Of a stretch of DNA of 64,000 nucleotides, positions 24,066-35,612 are shown piece by piece. Each line of letters starts with the position of its first letter. Within the stretch, counting starts at the first letter, position 1. The notes below the pieces were generated by a model. It was not told the DNA's origin, did not search any database, and saw nothing but the letters and a program-made list of their open reading frames with translations. The position numbers and the translations under genes are program-made. This stretch comes from Paramacrobiotus metropolitanus (taxonomy: Eukaryota > Tardigrada > Eutardigrada > Parachela > Macrobiotidae): positions 1,364,001 to 1,428,000 of the forward strand of contig NW_026570223.1 of assembly GCF_019649055.1 (NCBI RefSeq). Direction: 5' to 3'.

Positions 24066-24743
24066 TGAGCGAAGCCACAACACTCCAACAGATTGTTAAA
24101 GTTAGTTACAGCACATAATCTTCCCGAAACATTTTTTTTGCTACATTTGCTTTCAACCCATGTGTTAGTTCTTTTAGAAGAAGTATTCATCGGCTGCCTC
24201 TTTTTTTCTACTTCTTAAAGTGTTTCTAAGTTAACTAAGCATTTGCATTCTGTGGATAAAAGAAAGATCAAGGAAGCTCCGTACTTCTGAACACGTATAA
24301 TATGAAAACGCTCAGTTCCATCAACCGTTTCCGGCCTGCTCCGCTCCGTTTCCTAGTTAAAAATTAAGATCAGAGTAGTACTTCGTACTACTGTACTTTA
24401 ATAAAAATGTTAACAAAAAATAATAATTTATGTGCAGTGAAATGCTTAATTTTGTAGGTACTGTATTTCGTATGTACATTGTACAGCCAGTGTACGAGTA
24501 TTTCATCAGAACCAGGCTTTGGTTGTATCGAGCATTACGCAAAGTCAAACCCCATCTTGGGCGGGTGGCTTTGCGACGCAAGTTGTAGGAGTACTGTACT
24601 GTAGTGATTGTGCTCGTAAAAAACGGTAAAATGAAAATGATGCACCATGAATGTGTTATCTGATCACGATGGATGAATAATTTATTGGGAATTTATTTGA
24701 GTCATCGGTGATCGGTTTATTGCGGTGAAGTTTTCGATTGAAC
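24066..24743. other. Intergenic, nothing recognised
   Basis: Short region between the DRC7 stop and the PAW-domain gene. It contains AT-rich DNA with repeated GTACTGTAC-like words and no supported feature. Confidence 0.4.
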
Positions 24744-26212
24744 ATGAACATCATACCTTGTATAAGTTGTAGAAATCGGAAAAGCTGTAACAGTGACTCT
24801 GAAGGAGCGTATCTAATATCTAAGGACTGCAAGCCACTGAAGCAGCATCCACTGACTGGAATCTGCAGCTGGAAACAGCGGACCATGTCGTTTTTCTTCC
24901 CTGGCGATCGCTTCCCCGTCTTCGATGCCGTCGCCATCCCCGGAATCCCCCCGGAAAAATTCGGTCCCCCCTTACGCTTTAATCCCTACTGCCAGGATTA
25001 CGAGCAGTATGTGTCGGGAATCGACTGCGTGGGCTATGAGTTTGTGCCCAAAGGCGAGGAAGTGAACCAGCACCGAATGGAAGTGCTGTACAATGTGGTG
25101 AACGATGCCTATTTCCGTACAGTCTGTCAGAACGATGCGAATCTGAAGCGCACATCGCGGTGGAAGAGCTGCGTATGGCGCTGCTGTAACGTGGATCGGA
25201 AGGTGGAAGACGACTGGGGGATGGCCTATCTGGCACGGAGAGATCTCGTTCTGCGGGACCCGAATCGGGATAAATCGCAGAATCTTCTCCAGGGTGTTGT
25301 GGAATGGAAATTCAATCTGAAAAAAGCTGGTAAGCCGGTGTCTTGGTTTTAGAAATCTTTGTCCTGGAAGCAGCCGTGAGTTGTTTTGGAGATCTGCTTT
25401 AACTTTTTTGCGGACAATTTATTATTTTATTAATTTTAAATTGCCTTTTGAAACCTTGGAGATCTTTAATTTCTGAATTTCAAGCGATTACATGCTGTCT
25501 TATTGGGCTAAAATGTTTTAGATGTATAAACTGATTTGGAAATCAATGCGTTCTCGAGTATTAGCGTTTATCAATAACGGTTCTTTTCAAAATTTTGCAG
25601 CAAAATTTACGTCTGTGTTATTGCAGTTTATTGGTCAGTTTTATAATATTATTTAAATGGAAAGGAAGCAAACACGAAGAAATTTATAGATGAGAAATTT
25701 AAAGTTGCAATCTGATTGGTAGACAGTGAGATTAAAATTCATTAAAACGAATTTGCCCGGTTGTATACATACAATTTAATTTGAAGGAATCTGTACTCAT
25801 GTGCAATCTCATCCGAAATAAATTCATCGTGTATGTACGCTGTACGACATATCTATAATTATACAGTACATACATTTTATTTCCAGGATTACAAGTGAAA
25901 AATCTGCAAGTCCGCGTACCCCATAAACTATACCGTGACGGGGTTGTTGTTGTCACCATCTGCTCGCGCGATGATTACACCGTTCTTCTGGATGCGCAAA
26001 ACCTGAAATCCGTCTCCCGAGCGGTGGGATGGGATGAATTTATCATACGGGCGGAATTATCGGGTGCACAGGCGTCCGGTGGATATCAGAATGCCTATCA
26101 GAACGCGCAGCTCTTTCGGCAGCCACTGTCCACGGATCGGATGTTTGTGAATGAAGACTGGAAGAATCCTTTCAAAGTGGTGATCGAGATGGAGAAAGCA
26201 TCAGAGCAGTAA
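24744..26212 (+). CDS. Stand-alone PAW-domain protein (PNGase/NGLY1 C-terminal domain), 2 exons
   Basis: Exons are 24744-25329 and 25887-26212, with a phase-1 GT-AG intron (GCT G|GA). If translation starts at ATG 24744 the product is 303 aa; ATG 24885 would give 256 aa and has an acceptable context (GACCATGT). Residues after FVPKGEEVNQH align with the PAW domain that ends animal peptide:N-glycanase: MEVLYNVVNDAYFR, W..CVW, RKVEDDWGMAYLARR, GVVEWKFNLKKAGLQVKNLQVRV, EFIIRAELSG and NAQLFRQPLS. In NGLY1 this domain binds mannose chains of misfolded glycoproteins. The PUB and transglutaminase-like catalytic domains are absent, and no exon for them is visible between DRC7 and this gene, so the protein is probably a lectin-like relative rather than an enzyme. 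The N-terminal Cys-containing stretch is unrecognised. Confidence 0.72.
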
Positions 26213-28346
26213 ATGTGTCTATGTTCTAGTCGTGTTTGCGTTGTGATCTCGGTAAGGTTGTCTCATGGTGATTTCTGTTTATCTTTGTAAACAAGTATTA
26301 GTTCAGTCACTGCAGTGTGCTTGTGTCATAATGTTTTTTGTCAGATACAGTAGTTTAGAAAGCGCAGAATGTTGATGGATTAAAAGATATCTTTGTTTCA
26401 ATTAGTCAGTGATTTCAGTGTGAAAATGCATCGCTGCTGCTGTTTTCTTTGTTCCGAAAATGCCTGTTTACGATTCTAATATTTTTCATTTGTCAGTACA
26501 ATAGTAGCCTTTCTGTTTAACAGGATCGTTTTTCGTGATGTAGGAAATAACACACTAAACACAGTGTTAAAAATAATTATTATTGATAGAGTTTGTCGCG
26601 AATTGGATATTTACGCTTAAAAGTCGGAATACGTACTAGTACATCGGTATACCTGTACGACGTATGCTTATTTAGATTTTAGACTATCTACTCAGTACTA
26701 AGTACTCTACTCTAGACTTGAGTAGTGTAGCATGGGCCAATGTCAAAACGACGGCGGAATTTTCTGCCGGCGGAAATTTTTTGTGGTCAAAACGACGGCG
26801 GAATTTTCTGCCGGCGGAAATTTTGTGTGGTCAAAACGCCGGCGGAAATTCTCGTGGTTAAACTGCCGGCGGAATTTCCTGAACATGCATTTTTTTTACG
26901 GAAATCACAAATTGATACAAAACCAACTTATTAGTAAACTAATTCACGCAGTAAAATACACGCTGGACATTCTACAGTATGTATTATGTATCTATGCATT
27001 CTTGTCAAACAAACTTCTGCTAATGCTAGTTTCAAAACATGCTTCATCGTTCTGCAGATAAACAGTCAACAATGACAAACGAACACTACAACTTTAAAAA
27101 AGTTGAAAAATTAAAAAAAGCACAAGAAAACAAAAACACAATGATAAAAGAACATACGTACGTGCTCGAATACCAATCAGTTAATCCGCCGGCAGTTTGA
27201 CCACGAGATCTCTGCGCGTAGAGATTCTTCGTCTGAGTTGGCTCTGCCAGTCTGTGTTCAGAGAACTTGTGAGTCTTCCCAGGAACGGCTCCAAAGGGAT
27301 CAGACTAGATCGCACCTCAGTGTCATTGCCGCAGTGCCATTGTCAAACACCTTGTTTGTCTCTTTTGCGCGGCTCAGGTATTCACTTGAACTTGTTCGCG
27401 CGTTCTGTGCAACTGCCGACGCCACAACGCCCATACATACTGTACATACATGCGGCCCGATAAAGAGATTTATATTGATAAGGGGGCGCCCAGTTCTACG
27501 TATGTAAGATACATTTTTCCTGCAAAATCGTTTTTAAAAACGCATAGAAAATGAAATTAAAAGTTACAAAAATTCCGCCGGCAGTTTGACCACGAGAATT
27601 TCCGCCGGCGTTTTGACCACACAAAATTTCCGCCGGCAGAAAATTCCGCCGTCGTTTTGACCACAAAAAATTTCCGCCGGCAGAAAATTCCGCCGTCGTT
27701 TTGACATTGTATTTACAGTACATGCACACCTTTATTTACAAAATTAACGACAAGCATGCTTTATTGTACCATAGTCACCTCAGTTTATAATAAGTAAAAA
27801 AAATATGTAAAAGTTATAATTATAGATATAGATATGCATACATTATGATACATAAGTACGAAAATTTAATTATGCCTGCTCTATACATAGGATTATGGTA
27901 GTTCACCGTAGTTGTACTTTCGTATTCCATACTTGTCTGCGAGTAAAACTTATCGCCATTGACCCAGTATTAGCGGTTGAATTCGGGGTATCCATGAAAA
28001 TGATAACGAAATATCGTTTGAGGGAAACCTTAAAATTTTACAATGCATTGTTTAGAAATTTCAAGTACACCACGTGCGTCTATTGTAATTTGTTCCACTT
28101 AACAGCGATAAGAAAAATCAAAAGGTAAAAACGGGTCCAAAATACTTGCGCACTCTACTTAATTCCGCAAGATATCATGCGGATTGCTGATAATTCCTAC
28201 CATGAATAAAAATCTTATAAAGGCCAGACCGCGGCGTCTTAACTCGCTAATCAATCCCCCGTTAATTGCGGACCGTGGAAGAAAAATTATAGTTACACCT
28301 GTTTTCCACTGTCGTCGCATCGGAGGAGAATTCGGTGGGGGTTACA
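26213..28346. other. Intergenic region, mostly transposon-derived
   Basis: Apart from the inverted-repeat element at 26738-27709 this stretch is AT-rich, with only short unrecognised open frames (for example 27895-28128). It should include the promoter of the GH3-domain gene. Confidence 0.4.
26738..27709. mobile_element. Inverted-repeat DNA element with internally repeated termini
   Basis: Each end carries about 140 bp of inverted repeat starting CAATGTCAAAACGACGGCGG. Each arm is itself built of about 44-bp subrepeats (TCAAAACGACGGCGGAATTT...), two full and two shortened. An additional partial copy of the innermost subrepeat (CCGCCGGCAGTTTGACCACGAG) sits at 27188-27209. The interior contains no intact transposase. 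No target duplication is obvious (left flank GGGC, right flank TATT). The structure is that of a foldback-type non-autonomous DNA transposon. Confidence 0.75.
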
Positions 28347-31300
28347 ATGGCTTTCACTATGAAAACAACATTTCTGCTGACCGCTGCCGCCATCGTGCCG
28401 GCATGGACGCTGTCGGTACTCCAGTTCGGATTACTATACAGCCTTTTCCACAATGGTGAGCGTATATATATACACAGTACAGAGTTACTGCATGATACAT
28501 TTTGTAGTTTGTTAGTCTAATTTTCACTGTATAAATTTTACTATTTGAATTTACTTCTCCAGTACAATTTTGATGTATTTTCTGAATAAATTATTTTTTA
28601 TAATTTTGTTCTTCGAAATACAGCAGTGAAAAGTAAATTAAAAAAACCTTACTTAGCATTTTAAAAAAACGTTTCCTCTTGTTGCAGTCATTGCCGGTGT
28701 GTTGTTTTTCGTTGGAGTCGACTTTCTGATCAACCGCGAAAAAGACTTCCCGCTGTATGTGTCATGGAATAAATATCTAAAATGGCGCAAGGATTACTTT
28801 GCCGGTTGGTATTATCATCGGAAACTCGACGAAAGCACAAAGGATATTAGACAGCTGCAAACCGATCAGCTGCTGAGAATTCTCAAATACAACTCGGACA
28901 CGGCATATTACAAAGACGCCAAATTGGAACAAGTGCAGAGCCGTGAAGATTACATCCGCGTGCATCCACTGATCAAGTATGCCCATTCCGCAGAGTATTT
29001 TGAGCGCATGGTCGGGAAGGCGGAGGAAAAGGTCATGACGTCGGAGTCGCCCATTTACTACGGGGAGACATCGGGAACGACCGGAAAGCCCAGCCGGATT
29101 CCATTGGTGGATTACCAGCGAAAGGAATTTGAGAAAATCAAAGCGATTTTCGCTAACGTCGTCTCTGATGATGTGCCGACCTCCAGAAACGTCAAAAAAG
29201 TAAATACCACTCTTTAACAAACCGTCTTTTACTTATCATTATTCTCTATCCAGGATTTGTTAATTAAAAAATTGTTAACTAATGTTGTACTCTGGATTTG
29301 TACAGCGTTGCATTTTATTATGAATAGAAATCATAATTCGTAATCAATTGTAACATGCAGTGATATTATAGATTTCAGATTAAAATACTGTAATTTTACA
29401 ATTAACGTTTTATACATTTACATATACACTTTAGTGTTTATATTTATTTGAGTACATCATTTGAATAAATTTACGTTAAATTATTCGTATTTTACATGCA
29501 TTTTATATACACGTGTTTATATACTATTTGCATTTTTATTACTGGGATGCGTTTGTATTTCAGTGTATGAGAATCTACTACAACGTCCGTCGGCTGCTGG
29601 ATAAATCTGCCAACGGCACGCAGATCGGACCGGTCAGTGCTTCGTCCGCCGTATTCGAGTACGCCGACATCTTCACGACGCCACCAGCGGGATACGATAT
29701 TCCCCACGAAGAGTCTACCCGCTACATCCATCTGTTATTTGGACTCCGGTATAAAAATTTAACAAAAATAGAGACACTTTTCGTGTCGTTGGTGTATTTT
29801 GCCTTTATCGAGCTGGAGGCGGAATGGAAGACCTTAGTCAAGGACATTCGTGACGGTACTTTGAACTCAGCACTGCAAATCACACCGGAAACCAGAAAGA
29901 CATTGATGCAATATTTAACACCCGATCCGGAGCGTGCTAGTGAACTAGAGGCCGAATTCTCCAAAGGTACACATATACTATTTGCACCAGTTTCCATAAA
30001 AGTATTGGTTTATTTTGTTTAATCTCGGTATTTATCCACTGTAACTGTAGATCTGAATTTATTGCGTGCCTATGTGGTCCAGCATCGTTCAGTCCCAATG
30101 CACAGCAATACCACATTACAACATTAAAGCAGTTTTACAAGTAGCAACTTTAAATATTGTACATAGTTTTATGGGTACTAATTATCAGTTATTAATGCAG
30201 TATTTGGATATTAATTCATATGATAAATTTTTGTCCTACGCTTATGACGACATGTACAATGCATTTCACAACCATTTTCTTTTGAAGGGATGAAAAATAT
30301 CGCCAAGCGAATATGGCCAAAACTCAGCGTGATCGAGTGCATCACATCCGGACCGTTTGTTCATTATGCTGATGCACTGCGGCAGCAGTACACCGGAGGT
30401 ATTTACTACACATTTACTGAACATTGTTGATAGTTTGGCAAAAAAATTTGATATGTTCAGTAGATATATCCAGTTCTTATTATTTATTCTTACTATTCAG
30501 AAAATCCTGTGTTAATTCTTTAGATGTCACGTTGTACAGTCCTTTTTACGGTGCCAGTGAAGGCTTTCTGGGAATCAATCTATGGCCGTTTCGTTCCTCC
30601 GTTAATTACATTCTGTGGCCATGCGGAATTTTTTGGGAATTTATTCCCTTGGAAAATGTCACAGACACCAATCCAAAGACCTACTTTATGGACCAGGTTA
30701 GCTGATGTCTTTATCACATTGTTCTCACAATAATCATGTGGTATAACACCACTAATAAAAATTAACCTTGCTTTTTAGGTTAAAAAGGGCGAAACTTATG
30801 AAGCGGTATTAACCACACCAGCCGGCTTGTACCGGTACCGTCTGGGCGATGTTGTCAAAGTGGTGGACTTCTACAACCAGTGTCCAGTCATCGAATTCCA
30901 GTACCGGTACATTTCTGCGCTTGGAAATAACCGAAACAGTTGGGTACCGTTTTTCTTGTTCTGTTGCTTAGATCGGGTCAACTGCTCAACATCAAAGCCG
31001 AAAAAGTGTCAGAAGTTGTTATGCTGGATGCCATTAAGGAGGTCATCACCACCGTTGACTACAGTATTGATCGTGTGGTGGACTTCACGGCATGCGAAAG
31101 CCTGGCCAGGGATACGGCTAATATACCTGATGGTACGTTTAGTTTGTAGTTTTGCATTCATAAAATATTTCAAGCTGTAAAACAGTTATTTTTTACTTAT
31201 GTATATGCCTGTTGACAGTTGTTGCGAAATCCAGTACGCCCTGTTATGTGGTCTTTTTGGAGCTAAGTATCGACGGCGACTGCGATCTCCTAGCGCTCCA

Positions 31301-31719
31301 AAAAGAATTTTCGGAAAAGGTAGAGTAACTTTTGCGGTAGTGCCCTGCTTGGTGATGTGGTCACTGCGATCAAAATAAATAGCACATAAAACAATAATTG
31401 TAATTATGCAACACAACACATATTTGTAATTATGCAACTAATACTTCCTTTCGCAATTACTTCGGCACCAACGTAAAGGCGGTTACAATTTCTTTCTCAG
31501 CTGGATGAAACTCTACGGAAGAATCACAGTGACTATCATCTCTACCGCAAGAAAGGCGCCATTGACGCGTTGGACTTGCATTTGGTTAAGCCGGGCGCTT
31601 TTCAAAGGCTGCGCCGCTACATGCTGGATAACTCATCCACCTCGCCGACACAGCTGAAGATCCCACGGGTACTGCGTAAAACCGAATTGGTGCAGTACAT
31701 GTGGAGCGAAAGAGTGTAA
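28347..31719 (+). CDS. GH3-domain protein (animal GH3/GHDC-like acyl-adenylate-forming family), 9 exons
   Basis: Exons: 28347-28455, 28688-29199, 29564-29966, 30288-30398, 30524-30696, 30779-30906, 30972-31132, 31219-31319 and 31501-31719. Phases agree and give 638 aa. GH3 proteins in plants conjugate amino acids to jasmonate or auxin through an acyl-AMP intermediate; the animal members are largely uncharacterised. Visible signatures: YYGETSGTTGKPSRIPL (ATP-binding motif 1 with the SGTTG core), LFGLRYKNLTKIETLFVSL, WKTLVKDIRDGTL, LYSPFYGASEGFLGINLWP (motif 2), LYRYRLGDVVKVVDFYNQCPVIEFQYR|SGQLLNIKAEK (motif 3) and the C-terminal HLVKPGAFQRLRRYM. Two hydrophobic stretches near residues 5-52 suggest membrane anchoring, as in GHDC. 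All motifs needed for adenylation look present. The substrate is unknown. Confidence 0.85.
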
Positions 31720-32180
31720 AGAAGTAGCAGATCAAACAGCGGAAATTGTATTATTCCTTAAAAGTTAATGCACTGATCAACTGTAGTTGTACAAGTGTTC
31801 AAGAATGCGCGCCTCCTCGTATTTCCCCACTTGCTCGAAACTGTTAACTGTACCATTTCCGTTTCGTTCTGGATGCGCTATCACTATGCCTGCTGTAATA
31901 TGTAACTGCATTCACAGCAAGAAGTTTGCTCTATATAACAAGGACCGTGAAAGATTTCGGTTTACTGAGATTGCTTCATTCCGATATAAATAAATTATGT
32001 ACAAAAAAAACAACACTTTGCAAGTATCTTACTATTAGCGATAAAAATAACAATATGCGTACATACAAATTGTACTGTACTCGTATATTACTACAGTGAC
32101 TTTAATACTTACTTGTGCAAATATACTTTCTGTTAAAACGCATTACCATTTACCACCATCATAAGCAAAGCCAAGTCTTA
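31720..32180. other. Intergenic between convergent genes
   Basis: Contains the 3' ends of the GH3-domain gene (+) and the multicopper oxidase pseudogene (-). No other feature is supported. Confidence 0.4.
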
Positions 32181-34240
32181 TTAATGCCAGTAATGTAGTA
32201 CACGTGGTGCGAATGTGGCATTCCCGTAGGCCGATCCACCGTAAGAGAGATACCCTCTCACTAAGTGCGCCGGCAGCGGCGTTAGATGCTCCAGTTCCCC
32301 AAACACCCATCCTGTCTGCAGTCCCATCAGCATGGGGAACAGCAGGTGACAGTGAATCATCCACATACCAGGATTCTGCACCCGCAACCGCATGGCCCTC
32401 CAGGTAAACACCTTCCCGGGAACCGGTGTTACTGCACTGGGATCCTGTCGGTACAGGTTGGACGTAATAATTCGTCCGTGTCGCTCCAGCAGTCTGGCCT
32501 TATTGGCCATGGGATCGTACGTGCCCAGACCGGTGCCGCAGTCGTAATAATGGTCACCGTGGGCGTGCCACGCATGCGGATACACATCACCGTACTGGCT
32601 GCCGCCCACCAGATACCAGACAATCTCCAGCACTTCGCCGATCCTTGCTGGAAAGGATTTCGTCACATTGTCCAAACCGTTACCCTGAATGGCGCGCTGA
32701 TAGTTCGGGAAATTATTATAATTTCTGCGGTACAGTGACACTAAATACGGCTCATGCGGCATGTCTTTTATGAAAGCTACGGGTCGTTCATACCAGGGTG
32801 CGCCATTCTGGAAGTAGTACTCGGTCTCGCCGCCCGACATCGTCTTGGCATCGATCGCTTGGACATTAACGTACGCTCTGCGTGTTGAACGGATTGGACG
32901 GATGCGGTTTCAACGGCTGCAGCTGATCTTCCAGCCAACCGTCGGCAAATGTCTCGTGCGGCAAGGTCAGCACTTTTTCAGCTGGTAAGGTGAAGGTGTC
33001 CACCGGCTCGGCACGGACATTATAGTAGTGCAATATCCCATACCCTCGTACATCATCGGAATCTGCTGAACGGATTCAAATTGCATAAAAAACCGGCTCC
33101 GACCGGCTAATTCAGCACCAGTCTTGGCATACAGAAGGACACTGTACCGCTGCCCTGAGCTGATCTCCAAATGGTCACCCACATACGGCTTAATGTATTT
33201 CCCGTCAACTTCAATCAGAACTAAATCTGGGTGGTCCTCAAAAGCAATAAACACCTGCGAGTAGCTGCTACGTGGCGCCGATGAAGCGTAGCCGATAGAC
33301 ACCGCCCGCTGCAACGTCAATCACGCCCATCTCACACCCTGGCCCCGGCCGGGCGTACGTCTCATTCATGGGGCGTGATTTACCGTTAAAGGCCACGTTT
33401 TTCGGATTACCGGGCCAGAGGAGATTGTTCGGATTCTGTATGTTGAACTTGATCCGGTCGTCTGTTTCGTAGTAAACATCTTGAAACACGATCGTCCGCT
33501 CGTCGTCATAATCAAACGGCGGACGCCCGTAGGTTTCGTCGACAATCAAGGCGCCGTACGCGGTGTTCGCCTGGAAGCCGACATGTGAGTGGTAGAAACA
33601 GGTGCCGGCATCTCCGGGTTGTAGCTGGAACTCATAGTCGAAGTAGTGATACGGTGGGATTGGCCACTAGCTGGCCATTGGTGTGTCATCTGACAAGGGC
33701 GCCATGCGCTGAGTTAGACCGTGCCAATGCTAAATAACAAAAACTCAGCATGTCTCCAACATATGGTATATTATGGAAGGTTTAATTTGTGCATGCATTT
33801 GAAAAATAAAGCGTTCGTACGCATAACTTTAGATATGGTACTATAGCCTCTAAGCACAGATGAGTCGACTTGCAATTGTCAAATTCGGTTCGTCCATATC
33901 ATTTAACACCCGGCAATGTTCCATTGACCAGCGTAGATAATCGGGTGGTACAGTCAATGGCAACGATCTCCGATGTAACGCGCAAAATATAGTCACCTCG
34001 AAAACGGCCATCGTGGATAGTTGTGTATGGTTTCCCTCTTGGTCTGAAACGCTCCCGGGTATACACGTGCTGACCTTTCCGGTATCGGTGCTCAAAACCG
34101 GCGCCCGGGCTGCCCTCATACGGGGGCGTGCTCTTTTTATACTGTGGGAATTTTTTCGGAATTCGTACCCGTCCGGAGCCACCGCTGTAAGGCTGGCCTC
34201 GGCGAGAAAGACTGGCATTGAAGTTCAGTCCCGACTGACC
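32181..34240 (-). pseudogene. Multicopper oxidase (fungal laccase/ascorbate-oxidase type) pseudogene
   Basis: Intact multicopper oxidases couple one-electron substrate oxidation to reduction of O2 to water using four copper ions. Copper-ligand motifs remain: HWHGLTQ, FYHSHVGFQ, a YPHAWHAHGDHYYDCG segment, and WMIHCHLLFPMLMGLQT. The C-terminal GYLSYGGSAYGNAT and the internal GTYDPMANKARLL resemble ascomycete enzymes rather than insect laccases. Lesions: an in-frame TAG at 33667-33669 where SQWPIPP is expected; frame breaks near 33267, 33042 and 32868-32874; and a gap of roughly 15 codons between NGTLPG and NDMDEPNLTI near 33910. One intron (33730-33873) is supported and has a GC donor. The 5' end is uncertain; coding similarity fades upstream of about 34240. 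No signal peptide was found. Confidence 0.8.
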
Positions 34241-35448
34241 GCGGTAGTCAACGGAAGATCTGGAATAGGCATTGCAGTTTACCCTTGACGGAATATAGCC
34301 GTACTCGCAGTGATTAGTACGTACGTTAATATCTTTACTCGTACTTGCTCATATTCCTTCTACTTTCTAGAATGTTCTCTTTTGTTTTGAGTTGAGTTTG
34401 GTTTTCTACGCGGATATGCTTTGCGCCTATATAAGTCCGTGTGTGGCAGTACTTTGGGGGGTCAGTTCTCTGATTACGAGTTTTGGCAGTGTCGGAGTTT
34501 ATAATTAAAATATCGGTCGGAGATGCAGTTCTCGCATCGCGTAGATTCGTAGACTTAGCTATGCCACATTGAGATACCAGCTCATTCTCTGTCGTTGAGT
34601 TAGGTCGGTAGGATAGATTATTTACGGTAATTATTCCTATCGTACTGATCTCTCCGTCACCCTTGCATTTCCTTCGTCAACGAGAACCTGCATGATATTG
34701 CGTCGCACAAAATCGCAAACCCGTCGGACACAGGTCATACGTACGCGGTTAAGAGACAAAAATATGGGTGTCGTTTACAGAAGGCGGACTACCGCTACTA
34801 CGGACTACAGTACTGTATACCCGTTGCAAGTACCCGCGCGTGGGCAGCGGACAAAACCTGTTGTGACACAATAGTTACTGAATTTGGCGGACACATTTTT
34901 CTGGATAGACGGTGGTTATCATAAGCACAAGGACCGCACAAAAAACTTCAAACGTTCGTCGTTGAACATTTTACCGAATTGTAGTACTGTATTATGTAGT
35001 ATGTATTGTAGTATTGTAGTATTTTACCGAATTGTATTTTACCGAATTGTATTGTAGCATGTATTAAAACAGACTAGCAACCAGCACTCACTAGTCTATC
35101 CATGCAGTCACCGTTAGTACGATGAAAGCAAAAACAATCTGTAATGGTAGAACTGATGCAACCATATCTGTTTCAAATGTGAACTAGCTAGGAAGCAATC
35201 ATATACTGTACAATTTATGTATATAAGTGCAGCATGAATTGCATAATCATCTCCAATTATTTGCAAGTTACCACATGTTATTTGCAATTCTGATAGTGGT
35301 ATTGAGTAATGTAAAATGCTGCTGGACGTTACTGCTAAATGTCAGGAACATTACGTGCACTTGTACTGGCGGGGTCATGCTCGAACTTCGAATGTTGTTA
35401 CCGTTGTCCGTTGATAACACGCAACAATGAAAGCCGATGAGAATCTAA

Positions 35449-35612
35449 GGCCTTGTCCCGAATTCAAAGCGAATCTCGCTTTGGTACGGTTGCTCAACCG
35501 CACGAGGTGGCTGTACGCAGTGGCCACGCCTACAGATACGGTACGCGAAGCCACCTCGCGAGGTGGAGTTGCTGTATCGCAACGAGATTCGCTTCGAATT
35601 CGGGACGAGGCC
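35449..35612. mobile_element. Tourist-like MITE (PIF/Harbinger superfamily)
   Basis: A 164-bp near-palindrome. The left end reads GGCCTTGTCCCGAATTC and the right end, read inward on the other strand, GGCCTCGTCCCGAATTC. Both are flanked by the trinucleotide TAA (35446-35448 and 35613-35615). A GGCC...GTCC terminus with a 3-bp TAA/TTA target duplication is characteristic of Tourist/Harbinger MITEs. Most of the element can fold into a single hairpin. No coding capacity. Confidence 0.85.

Noticed and set aside
27197-27507. Protein-coding gene inside the inverted-repeat element
   Set aside because: Two overlapping frames of under 90 codons without similarity; the segment is non-coding transposon interior.
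34425-34500. TATATAAG promoter or solo LTR
   Set aside because: A TATA-like word is present, but no gene follows on the plus strand and no LTR ends or duplication were found.
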